A stretch of 64,000 nucleotides of DNA from Centrapalus pauciflorus. Its lineage: Eukaryota; Streptophyta; Magnoliopsida; Asterales; Asteraceae. Under the pieces are notes generated by a model. That model did no database searches, was not told the DNA's origin, and worked only from the letters and a program-made list of their open reading frames with translations. This document shows, piece by piece, positions 1-10,530 of the stretch. How positions within the stretch are numbered: position 1 is the stretch's first letter; each line of letters begins with the position of its first letter. The stretch covers positions 62,001-126,000 of the forward strand of contig JAANYP010003726.1 of the NCBI GenBank assembly GCA_020465985.1, in the 5' to 3' direction. A program made the translations under genes and the position numbers.

Positions 1-314
1 CATTCCATAGTGACACAAAATAAAAGAGATACGATATATATTTGGTATTGATTCTAACTCTCCGGTATAATTTTTATATGATAAAAACAACAGACTAATG
101 TCAAATAGAAATAACTTTCCTTGCCAAATAAAAAAAGAACAAAGGTATACAATGTTAATTCATAAGATTTTTATGCCAGAAATTAACATGAAAAAAAAAC
201 TAAAGAGAAGATGACGACAGTGTCGTTAATACTAAAGCAAACTTGAAATCAAGCAATACCAACATATATTTTTAGTGCACCGATTAAATGATGAGAAATG
301 AGGAAGAAGTTTAC

Positions 315-446
315 CTGAGAGTGCTGGAATTTAACAAAGAGTGGGTTAACGTGGGTGAGTATCAAGATGTTCTTGAGGACAAGTGTGATATGGTCAGGAG
401 AAGATCCAGATAACCAGAAACAACATAATATAGGATACGTTCAATT
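315..446 (-). other. Possible host exon with splice donor
   Basis: On the minus strand one frame is open for about 44 codons. It contains a hydrophobic stretch (residues like HITLVLKNILILTH) and ends at CAG followed by GTAAAC, a good donor, with the donor G at 314. I do not recognise the protein. No acceptor that keeps this frame was found upstream, so it may be chance or a decayed exon. If real, S1 landed upstream of, or in an intron of, a minus-strand host gene. Confidence 0.18.
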
Positions 447-742
447 ACGACCTATGACAAAATTATTAAAAAAATTTGCAAAGGACATCGCTTGTTTATT
501 TCAACACGCAAAAGTATAGTGATTATGATAAGGGATGGTGGCACAATATGATAGAATTGTTAAGAGCAAATTAAAAATCATAAAATTGAAAAACATTAGC
601 ACACATGCCTCCCTTCAACCGTGAATGATCAGCTGCAATTGGCATGACAATCATTGCAGGGCAAACGAAAGAAATTGCAAAAATATGCAAGCCACCAAAC
701 TCAATTGAAGAAAATTATAGAGGCTAGGACATATGGGTTATT

Positions 743-747
743 GTATC
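743..747. repeat. Target-site duplication GTATC (left), S1
   Basis: The five bases before the TG start of the 5' LTR are repeated exactly at 24505-24509 after the CA end of the 3' LTR. This fixes both ends of S1 and shows that the 23.8 kb between them entered as one element, later enlarged by G1. Confidence 0.93.
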
Positions 748-1032
748 TGTTAGATTGTATTTTAATTGATGGAAACAAAGTCTAGGGGTTGTTTTGTATT
801 TCTTTAATAGTTGTCAAATATGTATATAAATAGTATGTTTGACTTTCAATAGAATTAGATCTCTGACATTTGCACTTTTGTACGGAAGGAAAGCAGTTAC
901 GGATATTGGAATTATTCTCTCATCATTGTAATCGACATTCTCTGATATTCAATCATTCGGTTAGTAGTTTTGATTAATGAATTGTTATTGTTCTTGATTT
1001 TTTGTATCATTGATATGAAACTGTAAATCACA
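748..1032 (+). repeat. S1 5' LTR
   Basis: The LTR begins TGTTAG and ends AATCACA, giving TG...CA termini, and is 285 bp long like the 3' copy. A TATA-like box lies at 823-832, so transcription likely starts near 855-870. The LTR is short for a Sirevirus. Confidence 0.92.
823..832 (+). promoter_or_regulatory. TATA-like box of the S1 LTR
   Basis: TATATAAATA lies 75 bp into the LTR and is repeated in the 3' copy. It is the only strong TATA match in the LTR; the start site about 30 bp downstream is inferred. Confidence 0.6.
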
Positions 1033-1034
1033 AT

Positions 1035-1046
1035 TGGGATCAGAGC
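1035..1046 (+). other. S1 primer binding site (initiator-Met tRNA)
   Basis: TGGGATCAGAGC begins 2 nt after the LTR. The usual plant copia site is TGGTATCAGAGC; here one T is a G. The match identifies initiator-Met tRNA as the primer for minus-strand synthesis. Confidence 0.85.
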
Positions 1047-1187
1047 TTTAGGGGTGAATATTCTGATCTGAGATTGAATTTTTGTTCGAAATTGCTCACT
1101 GTTCTTGAGAATTTTTTTTTCGAAAAACCCTAAAATCACTAAGGGTTTTTAATATGTTGATCATTAACAGTGAAAATTGGATCGAAG

Positions 1188-1990
1188 GTAAAGGATTGCT
1201 AGACGAAACAATTGAGTATAAACTTGAATTGATTCACAAAACACAGAAAAAGATCTAGGCATTTTTGCTAAATTTTGAAAAATACAAAAACGAACACTGT
1301 TCTATTGAAAAAGTCAAACCTAGATCTATTTTTGCACAAAGGTGTTTCACAAAAAGTGTTTGTATTCAAAATCCTCACCTTCGATTGCAATTTGAGTGAA
1401 AATGGGCAAATTTTTGGATTTAATTTGAATGTCAGACTTGAAAAATCAGAAAAAAGAAACTCGAAATACACATATCCTTTGTGTTATTCGAGTTGAATAC
1501 CTGTGAAATTCGAGTTGACAAAAGTGTCAATCGAGTTGACAATCACTGTCAATCGAGTTGACAATCACAGTCAATCAAGTTAGATATAAAGTTCATTCGG
1601 GTTTATTAGAAGTTTGAAATTTATTCGAGTTTCAAAGAAGACAAATTCGAGTTTCATTTTAAGCAAATTCGAGTTTCATTTTAAACAAATTCGAGTTTCC
1701 TTCCAAACTCACTCGAGTTTCACATTAAACTCAATCGAGTTTCACATTAAACTCAATCGAGTTTCACATTAAAGTCAATCGAGTTTCACATTAAACTCAT
1801 TCGAGTTTCAGTCTACACTCATTCGAGTTTCATACTTAGATCATTCGAGTTTCATACACACATTAATCGAGATTGTTGCAATACATCAACATCAAGTCTA
1901 TTTAAAGGAACCTTTTCTCTTTGCTGATAGGCTCAGAGATGAGTCAAGTTGATTATTGCTACTAACAAGTTACTGTGTTGTAGATTTCAG
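1188..1990 (+). other. Candidate leader intron of S1
   Basis: A donor GAAG|GTAAAG (1188) and an acceptor GATTTCAG (ends 1990) with a branch-point-like CTACTAAC at 1959-1966 bracket most of the leader. The gag ATG at 2080 is the first ATG after the acceptor. The motif array 1486-1872 lies wholly inside. Splicing is inferred from these signals only. Confidence 0.4.
1486..1872 (+). repeat. S1 leader array of TTCGAGTTTC units, about 22-bp period
   Basis: About 16 copies of a degenerate unit starting (A)TCGAGTTTC or (A)TCGAGTTGAC. From about 1624 the spacing is a regular 22 bp, with three to four nearly identical units (TCGAGTTTCACATTAAACTC) at 1713-1803. The CG-centred core is kept while the rest drifts. 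The same core recurs at 9872-10445, upstream of the third ORF. Confidence 0.88.
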
Positions 1991-2079
1991 TACTAATCTG
2001 TGTTTCCAAGTTTGATAAAAATTTTCAATCTCAATCGAAGTTCATCAGATCTTGGATAGTTTCCCAAATATCAATCAAT

Positions 2080-3180
2080 ATGTCTAAAGATGCTCTGGCA
2101 ATGGGATCAGAAACCAAACCCCCAATTCTATACAGGGGTGAATATGTTCAATGGAGGGAGAGGTTTCTTGAATTCATTAGTTTTCATGATTTATCAGAAG
2201 AAATGCTGAAATCCTTAACCGAAGGACCAACCACTTTCATGGAAACAATCTCTGGAGTACCAACCGGTAATCCCCCAATTCCACCAAGGACAGTCGAGGT
2301 CACCAACCTGACTGAAGCCCAAAAGAAGAGAAAATTAGGGGATAAAACTGCCAGGAAGTTACTTCTGATATCAATCCCCAATGATATTTACACATGCCTC
2401 ACAAACACAAAAACTGCTAAGTCAATTTGGGATGAAGTCTGTAAAATCATGAGGGGATCTTACAGAGCTGCCACAAACAGGGCTAGAAACAGCCTAATGA
2501 CGTTTGAAAATTTCAGAGCCCGTGAAGGTGAACTACTGGAAAACACTTACCTAAGGTTTGTGAATTTGGTAAGTGAAATGAAACGAAACGGAGTGACAAA
2601 GTCCAATCTGGATATAAATGTCAAATTCCTAAATGTTCTGAATCCTGAATGGGAAAAATATGCTATGATTATCCAGCAAACAAAAGATATTGAAGAAATG
2701 GATTTTCATATGATATTTGAAAACCTCAACAACTATCAAGAGGTTGTGTTGAGGAAAATATCAGGAAAGAAGAAAGCCGAGAAAGAAACTGTTGATCCAT
2801 TGGCTCTACTGGCAGAGAAAAAGTACAAATACAAAATGAAAAAGGAGAAAAGAGCCGTAGTCAGCAGTACATCTTCCGAATCAGAATCCTCAGATTCATC
2901 TGCTGATTCAGAGATAGAAGAAATGAAAAAGCAGATGGCACTGTTAACAAAAGAATTTCAAAAGAAATTCTACAGAAAGCCAACCAACAATAAGATGCGC
3001 TACAAAACAGGCTCGAGGAAAATTGAGAAGAAGGACAAATATGAGAATCTGGAGAAAGCAGTGGAAGAAAGACTGACAAATATGAAAAGTCAGACAAGTC
3101 AGCAAAGAAAGATTCAAAACAGAAATGTTACAACTGTGAAAAACCAGGTCATTATGCCCGAGAATGCAGATCCCCAGTAG
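2080..3180 (+). pseudogene. gag: S1 Gag, capsid part (frameshifted)
   Basis: First part of the S1 Gag polyprotein, which forms the particle that packages element RNA. The ATG at 2080 is the first after the leader. The N-terminus (PPILYRGEYVQWRERFLEF) and the later SIWDEVCKI region are typical of plant copia Gag (UBN2-like fold). Residues 265-290 are Ser/Glu-rich. An indel between about 3080 and 3108 throws the ribosome out of frame, so this copy ends at 3180 in a basic tail; the true continuation, with the zinc knuckle, is in the frame opening near 3105. Confidence 0.8.
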
Positions 3181-4727
3181 TCAAAAACTCAGACTACTAT
3201 ACAAGAAAGGCTCTCTTAGCCAAAGAAAAAGAGTCTGGCAAAGCTCTTATGGCGGAGGATGACCACTGGTTGCAGTTATCTGAAGATGATGATATTCTGG
3301 ATGAAGATGCTCATATTTGCCTCAAATCAGAAATTTTCAATGAGTCAGAATTGAGTGAATCAACATTGATAGCTGAAGATGAAGTATGGGTTGGATTAAC
3401 TGATGAAGAGGATGCAGAAAGACAAGAATCTGAGGAGGAAGAGACAGAAGAAGTTGCATTGATGGCAACTGGCAAAAATGAGGCTGAAAATGATGAAGAT
3501 TCAGAGTCTGAAAAATCAGATGGTTCAAATAAGCCGGAGGTACATTCTAATTCTGACTCTGATATTGATGAATCATGTGTATTAGAAGAAAAACTAACTC
3601 ATATGGCCTTTATGCTTATAAAGTTTGAAAAATCTTTAAAGGCGGAAAAGAAAAATGCTCATTCTTTAGAAAACAAACTTCGTAATGAACACAACTTAGT
3701 TTTAGACTTTTCCAAAGATAAAGCATTAGCCTTACGAGCAGTTTCAGACTTACAAGATAAGGAAAGAGAACTACAAAGCAATATACTCAATCTTAATCAC
3801 AATATATCTGATTTACAAGAAAGACTGCGAATAGCAGAATTAGAAGCTTCAAACTTTTCTGTAAAATATCATGCTATTTTTGAAGAACGAACTAAACTTT
3901 ATGAGAAAATAAAGAAGATGGAAGATGAATTTATCAAAAGAGGGCAAACAGATCAAACAATTTATTTAAATCAACCAAAAGACACAGATATTTATAATTC
4001 TAAATCTGGAATTGGTTGGGAAAGTCCAAAATATCTGACAAAAGCAATATCTAGTTCACCAACATTATATGATGTCAGATATATGAACTTAGGATTAAAA
4101 ATGGCATTTATGAAAGCCTCTGAAGAAGTAGAATCTAGTGAAGAAATAAAAAGATTACGATCAGACAAAATGCAAAATTCTGGTGATTATACCAGAATAA
4201 ATGAAACAAGTAATATTCATGATATTAAAGAAGAGTACATTCAAACATATTCTGAAAAGGATTTGTCTGAATTACCTACTCAATCTCAAAAGTTATATCT
4301 GCCATATTCAATTTTAGAAATGATAAATTCTGATCTAGAATTGAAAGTTAAAAATTTTGAGACAGAGAATGGAACTCTCAAGGCTAAACTAAGAACTATG
4401 GAACAAAAGTTACAAAATCAGCCTAAAAACATAAAATTGTCTGATCCACAATCCTCAGCTTCTCTAGATTCTATAAACTCAGAAAAGGAATTTGATCTGC
4501 ACATGCACTCTGACTTTAATTCATTAGAGCAAATGTTTGGTAAAATTGATGAATTTATCAAACCTTTGCATAACAAACAATCAGATGATAATCAAGAACC
4601 AATTAAAATTCTGCAAAAAATTTCTACAGATTCATTAAAATCATCTGAAAGTTCACCATTATTACAACAAAAGAAGGAGAAAACAAAAGTTATTGTTAAT
4701 ACTCCTAACTTTGAAAAAGGTGAATGA
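3105..4727 (+). pseudogene. gag: S1 Gag zinc knuckle and coiled-coil extension
   Basis: Continues Gag in another frame. A CCHC zinc knuckle (CYNCEKPGHYAREC, 3126-3167) binds RNA. Next come a strongly acidic stretch (about 3250-3590, many Asp/Glu and Ser) and a long heptad-rich coiled coil (about 3590-3960), then the segment QTIYLNQPKDTDIYNSKSG, which recurs in S2 as QTIHLNQPKQTRFYHSKQG. Long coiled-coil Gag extensions are characteristic of Sireviruses, where one has been reported to bind dynein light chain LC8 (family knowledge). The frame ends at a TGA at 4725-4727 but stays open beyond it, so this stop is a single nonsense codon. Confidence 0.78.
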
Positions 4728-5366
4728 TCTTCATCAGCGGACTCAATGGCACTTAAAGTCAATTCTTCAAAAGGTATGAGAAATTTACAAAAGAAACGAG
4801 TATCTAATTCTACTAATTCTCATACTTCTTTTATGTCAGATATCATTGTGAACGGTTCGAGAAAACAAGTTTGGAGAAAGAAGAAAAGAGAACAGAAAAA
4901 CAAGAGTATAAAACAAGAGTGGCGCGTGAAGGACAAAATTGTTACAGATAGAAATAGCAACATTGAACATTCTGTCTGTAATAATAAACTTGTTAATAAT
5001 TCTTGTATAAAGTTTTCAAGAACAGACTTAATTGCTTTGAATTCTTGTGCTTGTAAGCCTTCAATTGTTAAATCTAATAAGCTCGTTTGGCAACCAAAGA
5101 AAAATGACCCATTTTATGAACAGAAAAAGGTTCCACAGAAAAGAATTTTAAACACAATTCCACCACGAATTGTACAAAAGTGGATACCTAAAAGAACAGT
5201 TCAAAAGTGGGTACCTAAAACAACATCAAATGATAAGCTAAAAGCCATATCTGTTAGGAAAACAAATAATACCTTGCATGAATTACCTAAAACAAAAGTA
5301 CCCAACTACAAGTGGGTACCTCATGTGCTACTTCGTCTTATAGGTAAACCATGTCTGGTATCTTGA
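4728..5366 (+). pseudogene. gag: S1 Gag basic tail with WVPK repeats
   Basis: In-frame continuation after the TGA at 4725. The product is very basic (Lys/Arg-rich). Near its end it has spaced Trp-Pro-Lys motifs (VWQPKK, KWIPKR, KWVPKT, YKWVPH). S2 has the same kind of repeats (QWIPKG, KWVPKT, RWVPK) just before protease, so the linker is a real part of these Gags. The protease frame starts at about 5353, one base out of register. Confidence 0.7.
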
Positions 5367-5982
5367 CTCCGGATGTTCCAAGCATATGACCGGACAACGA
5401 GACACACTCACGGACTTTGTAGAAAAGTTCTGTGGGACGGTCAGATTTGGAAATGATAAGTTTTGTCCGATCAAAGGATACGGAAGTCTCAAATACGACA
5501 AAATTACCATCCAAAAGGTTTTCTATGTTGATGGTCTTGGACACAATTTGTTTAGTATTGGACAATTGTTTGATAAAGGTTTAGAAGTCAATTTCAAAGC
5601 CAATCGGTGCAGCATCAGATCCAGAGAAGGAAAGGAAATATTGGCAGGAAACAGGAAAACCAATTTGTACTCCATTGATTTAGCCTCAATTAATCTGAAG
5701 AAAGATGTCTGCTTAATGTCAAAAGCTACATCTAAAACAGCATGGCTGTGGCATCGTCACCTTTCACATCTGAACTTCAATGAATTAACCAACCTAGCAA
5801 AAGGAGGGTTAGTTAAAGGGCTGCCGACTCTCAAATTCCAAAAGGAGCAGTTATGTGCCGCATGTGAAAAAGGAAAAAATGACAAGAGCTACACACAAAT
5901 CCAAAACAGAACACTCATCCACGAGATCACTGGAATTACTGCATATGGATTTGTGTGGACCAATGAGAGTACAAAGCATTAA
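5353..5982 (+). pseudogene. pol: S1 protease and integrase zinc-binding domain
   Basis: Aspartic protease core WYLDSGCSKHMTG (DSG at 5365-5373), which cuts the polyprotein. Integrase starts with the GAG-pre-integrase segment and a HHCC zinc domain (WLWHRHLSHL ... LCAACEKGK). A homopolymer indel around 5872-5880 (run of A after CEKG) moves the true frame to the one opening at 5855, so the last about 35 codons here are out of frame. The protease frame differs by one base from the end of Gag; because a stop also lies there, decay is more likely than a programmed shift. Confidence 0.78.
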
Positions 5983-6343
5983 TAAGAAACGATATGTATT
6001 GGTGATAGTTGATGACTATTCACGATACACATGGGTTTTCTTCCTGAGGTCCAAATCAGATGCAACCGAAACGATCATAGACTTCATCCGGAAAATACAA
6101 GTGAAGTTGCAACTCACAATTCAAACAATCCGCTCAGATAACGGAACAGAATTCAAGAACAAATCGCTTGAATCATTCTTGAATTCTATAGGAATTACAC
6201 ATCAGTTTTCAGCTGCTCAAACTCCACAACAAAACAGTGTCGTTGAAAGAAGAAATCGGACACTAGTGGAATCAGCTAGGACGATGCTGGCATATTCAAA
6301 TTTACCGTTATTCTTATGGGCAGAAGCAGTTGCAACAGCTTGA
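5855..6343 (+). pseudogene. pol: S1 integrase catalytic core
   Basis: Copia integrase core that inserts the cDNA. Visible catalytic positions: Asp in LELLHMDLCGPM, Asp in IRSDNGTEFKN, Glu in SVVERRNRTLVE. The segment ends at WAEAVATA followed by a stop. Compared with S2 (STACYTQNRS), about 25 bases are missing after 6340, so a small deletion caused the frame change to the ORF that starts at 6316. Confidence 0.82.
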
Positions 6344-7530
6344 TTCACACAGAATCGTTCGGAAAGACTCCTTATGAATTGATTAATAAACGAATACCTA
6401 ATATTAAATTTTTCCATGTCTTTGGTTGCAGATGCTTTATTCTAAACGACAAAGATAATCTTGGAAAGTTTAATCGAAAGGCAGATGAAGGAATATTCAT
6501 CGGATATTCAAAGGAGTCGGTTGCCTTCCGAGTGTACAACAAGAGAACCAAGACAGTCAACGAGAGCGTGAATGTCAAATTTGATGAAGGAGTGGTAATG
6601 GCTTCTGAACACACCAGTTCAGGACCCGAACCTCAGACGCAGACTTCATTGGAGTCATCTGAACAAAATGCTGAACACTCAGAATTACATAAGTTGTTTG
6701 AGAATTTTTATGAAGACTATTTTGAAAAGCCCAAAACTAATGTTCTAAATTTGGTGCCTGACAGGAATACTGAAGATCCAGTCGTAGTCTCTGATCTTTC
6801 TCAAGAACAAGTTTCAGAAGAAACTGGAGAAGCCTCAACAGCAAATGTGCAGTCGACTACTGAGATTGTACAACCCATTGAACCTCCAAATTCTTCTGAA
6901 ACCCCCATTACTTCTGAACATTCAAAAGCTCCTACCTCAGATGTCCCACCTACTACATCTGAAGTAACTCCCCAACCATATCTAGATCGTAATCCCAATC
7001 AAAACCAAATAGAACCGTTTCCACATACTTTTAAGTGGACAAGAAATCACCCAATAGAAAACATTATTGGTGATCCATCTGCGTCAGTCCAAACCAGAAG
7101 GGCAACCATAAATGAATGTCTATTTTCAAATTTTCTAAGTAAAATTGAGCCCAAAAATGTAAACGAAGCACTTCTGGACACTGATTGGATTGTGGCGATG
7201 CAAGAAGAACTGAACCAGTTCGAACGGTTAAAGGTCTGGAGACTTGTTGAGCGCCCAAAAGACAAATCCATTATAGGCACGAAATGGATCTTTAAAAACA
7301 AGAAAGATGAACATGGAGTAATCATTCAGAATAAAGCTCGTCTCGTTGCCAAAGGATACAACCAACAAGAAGGGATTGACTACGATGAAACGTTTGCACC
7401 AGTTGCACGAATTGAAGCCATTAGAATGTTTTTAGCTTTTTCCGCTCATAAAAACTTTACAGTCTATCAAATGGATGTTAAAACTGCGTTTTTAAACGGG
7501 GAACTAACAGATGAAGTATATACATATTAG
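6316..7530 (+). pseudogene. pol: S1 integrase C-terminus, linker and RT N-half
   Basis: Integrase C-terminal part (KTPYELINKR ... FHVFGCRCFILNDKDN ... GIFIGYS), then a Ser/Thr/Pro-rich linker of about 130 residues, then the copia RT start (IIGTKWIFKNKKDE, ARLVAKGY, DYDETFAPVARIEAIR, QMDVKTAFLNGEL). The TAG at 7528-7530 replaces the usual Gln of EQPEGF (CAG to TAG), and the frame is open on the other side. Confidence 0.85.
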
Positions 7531-8675
7531 CCTGAAGGTTTTACTGATCCTTCGAGACCTGATCATGTATATATTTTAGATAAGTCACTGTATGGCCTTA
7601 AACAAACACCGCGTGCTTGGTATGATGCACTTTCAACATATCTGTTGAAATGTGGATTCACCAAAGGTGCAGTTGACACAACCCTGTTTATAAAACGTCA
7701 GGGGCCAGATATCATAGTTATACAAATATATGTAGACGACATAATATTTGGGTCTACAAATTGCGAATTTTGTAAGAAATTCGCATTTTTAATGTCCCAA
7801 AAATTCAAAATGAGCATGATGGGCGAAATAAATTTTTTCTTAGGATTACAAGTAAAACAATTAGCTGATGGTATTTTTATCAATCAGTCAAAATATATAC
7901 AAGACATGTTAAAGAAATTTAACATGGTCAACAGTACTCCTATGAAAACTCCCATGGCTCCGGATTCAAAGTCAAAACTCGATGAGGACATTTCGGGGAA
8001 ACCTGTAGATGTAACTCACTATCGAGGTATAATTGGGTCATTAATGTACTTAACAGCTAGTAGACCGGATATTATATTTGCTACATGTGTCTGTGCAAGA
8101 TATCAGGCAAATCCTAAAGAATCACATTTAACACCTGCGAAACGAATTTTAAGATATCTCAAAGGAACTCCAAATCTTGGTTTGTGGTATCCTAGAGAAT
8201 CTTCATTTAATCTAACTGCTTTTTCTGACGCTGATCACGCAGGTGATAAGATGGACAGAAAAAGTACGTCTGGAGCAGTACAGTTCTTAGGTGACAAACC
8301 CGTATGTTGGTCATCCAAGAAACAACATTGCGTCTCATTGTCTACAGCTGAAGCAGAGTACGTTGCCGTATCTTCTTGCTGTTCTCAGGTGTTGTGGATG
8401 AAGAGCCAACTGCGCGATTACGGGTTTACACCAAAGAAAATACCAATCTACTGTGATTCTCAAAGCGCAATAGCTATTGCATCAAATCCGGTGCAACATT
8501 AAAAAAAAAACACATTGACATTCGGTACCATTTTATAAAAGATCATGTAGAAAATGAAAATATAGAATTATATTTTGTGCCTACTGAATATCAACTAGCT
8601 GATTTGTTTACCAAAGCGTTAGATGAAAAACGGTTTAATTTTTTGGTATACAAATTAGGTATGTTGAATCGTTAA
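7531..8675 (+). pseudogene. pol: S1 RT catalytic half and RNase H
   Basis: In-frame continuation after the TAG at 7528. It has LYGLKQTPRAWYD, the catalytic YVDDIIFG, and the RNase H domain with acidic residues in AFSDADHAG, STAEAEYVA and IYCDSQSAI. The reading stops at 8500-8502 because a short deletion in a run of A removed part of HSRTKHIDIR; the final about 50 codons (HIDIRYHFIKD ... LADLFTKALDEKRF) are still readable in another frame to a TAA at 8673-8675. Confidence 0.87.
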
Positions 8676-9199
8676 GATTTAATAATTCAGTAGTTTCAAT
8701 TTATAATTTTAAATTTTCATTTCTTATTGATTTTAATCTGATGTTAAATTCTTAAATCTTAAAAAGTTAATATTCTTTGGAATTTAACAAGATCTGGATT
8801 GTCATGTGCAGGAGGAGCAGAAAGTAAATTTATCTGATTGTGAATAAATCTGATAAAATTTATATGTTATTCTGTAGGGGGAGCTGAGCTGAGAAAAATG
8901 ATATACATTTGAGGGGGAGCAGCTTTCAGAAATTAAAGGGGGATCAATTGAGCATTTTAATATTTCTTTTGAGTTTAATATCTTTTTGTTGTTAATATAT
9001 TTTTTTTTTCAATTGTTTTATTTTTTTTTGTGTGTGTATTTTCAAATTTTTTTATTCTTTCTTTCTTTAAAGATTGGTTTTAAAGTTTTTGTTTGAAAAT
9101 CAAAAATTTTTTTTGTTTAGTCACAATGTTTGTTGAAAAGATAATATGGGTTTAAATAATTGGGTTAAGAAATGTGAGTTGAAGTTGGGCCAAATTTTC
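8676..9199 (+). other. S1 spacer after pol with repeated polypurine tracts
   Basis: No ORF of note. At 8811-8943 there are four G-rich purine runs: GGAGGAG (8811), AGGGGGAG (8876), GAGGGGGAG (8911), AAAGGGGGA (8935). They resemble the functional tract before the 3' LTR (24208). Multiple PPT copies are a described hallmark of Sireviruses. The rest is T-rich. Confidence 0.7.
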
Positions 9200-9407
9200 T
9201 TTTGCATTCACATTTGGGGCAGTCAATTTTTTAAAAATATGGGCCGGTTTTGAATACAACCTATAAATTTGAAATTTCAATTTCAAATTCAATTTTTTCG
9301 GATATACGCCTATTCATCATCTTCTCCAAAAACATTTCTTCACCTGTAAGAAACCGAAAAACCCACAAACATCATCGACTCCATAAAGATATCTTTTCAT
9401 CAAAATT
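9200..9407 (+). promoter_or_regulatory. Putative internal promoter and first exon for the S1 third ORF
   Basis: CTATAAATTTG at 9261-9271 is TATA-like. It is followed by a C/T- and A-rich stretch of plant 5'-UTR character with CATCATCTTCTCC and ACCCACAAACATCATCG, and ends at a good donor GTGAGT at 9408. S2 has the same order of signals at 58021-58200. Promoter activity is inferred. Confidence 0.4.
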
Positions 9408-9871
9408 GTGAGTAAATGTTCTGTTGTTTATGCTTATAGTATTTCTATGTTGCTTATTTCAGTTTGGGATATATGTGAATCTGTGTTCTTATTTTTTTTT
9501 TTTGTATTTGAGAGTTCATGGAGATTCATAATATTTGTTCATGAAAATGAAATTAAATGTGTGATGGGTTTCGTATTGTAAACATGAACATGAATCTGAA
9601 ATTTCATGAGTCATTTTTTCATCACACAAAGAGATTGTTTGATTTTGGTATTCAAAAGTTTCGAGTTCCAAGCTTTTCTGAAATTTGAATTTTTAACAAC
9701 TTAAATGTTGTTTTTAATCGAAGCTCAGTAAAACAAAAGTGTTTAAAATTAATTTTCGAAGGGGATACAAGTTTTAAATCACTGAAAAAGGTCCCTGAAG
9801 TTAAATTCGAAAATTCAGTGGATATTGGACTTGTAATAAAAACAAAAAGGAACTTCTCGATTAAAGGGTAT

Positions 9872-10445
9872 GTTCGAGAAAGCCCAAGAGTTAATCGAGT
9901 TGGCTTAAAAGACATTCGAGAAAGCCTAAGACTCATTCGAGTTGAATATCGTGTGACTCGAGAAAGATCAAGAGTCAGTCGAGTTGAGTGAAAAGTCATC
10001 CGAGAAACTTTATCTGTGATTCGAGTTGACTAAGTTTGATGGACTTAGAAAATTTCAGAAATTAGGACTCGATTGATATATTGTCCGAGAACACTTATAG
10101 TTTATTCGAGTTGGGTAATGAGGTTATCGAGAAAGTGTCGTATTCATACGAGTTGAGTGTTAGACATAATAGAGATAGTCCACATACTCTCATGTTTCAT
10201 TCGAGTTTAATACTTGTTTCATTCGAGTTTAACAAATATTTCATTCGAGTTGGACTACTAGAACATACGAGAACACTTAAGACTTATTCGAGAATCTTCA
10301 TGTTTTATTCGAGTTTGGTACTTGTGTTATTCAAGAAGATTATAGTTCATTCGAGTTGATACATAGACTAAGTCGAGTTGTTTCATGTATCATCCGAGAC
10401 TAGTCAAGAGTCATTCGAGAATGAAGTAATTTCATTCGAGTTTCA
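9872..10445 (+). repeat. S1 second TTCGAG motif cluster
   Basis: About 25 occurrences of ATTCGAGTT(T/G) or (T)TCGAGAA at irregular 15-40 bp spacing, mostly preceded by CATT or AGT. Same core as the leader array at 1486-1872, but less periodic. CpG is otherwise rare in this AT-rich sequence. Confidence 0.85.
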
Positions 10446-10530
10446 ATAAAAATTTGTTCTAAGTGTTGAATTTTTAATATTTTAAGAAAAATGTCACATT
10501 TTTTCAAGAAATTATTATAAAGTTGTAATT

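Larger units (their letters stand above)
1..747. other. Left flank of S1, mostly non-coding
   Basis: AT-rich sequence outside the copia element S1. No LTR, primer site or pol motif was seen. It may be host DNA: two stretches look weakly coding on the minus strand (about 315-446 and about 570-700), but neither resembles a family I recognise. The last five bases (743-747, GTATC) are the target-site duplication of S1, so before the insertion this flank continued directly into 24510. Confidence 0.4.

Noticed and set aside
1486..1872. CRISPR-like look of the 22-bp spaced array
   Set aside because: Plant nuclear DNA; units drift, spacers are not unique sequences of constant length, and no cas genes exist.
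1486..1872. Heat-shock elements (GAAnnTTC) in the motif clusters
   Set aside because: The cores are TCGAG, CCGAA or TTCGG; alternating GAA/TTC at 5-bp spacing is not present.
5340..5366. Programmed frameshift between S1 Gag and protease
   Set aside because: No slippery heptamer was seen, and the region is decayed with other shifts and stops; S2 has a different junction.
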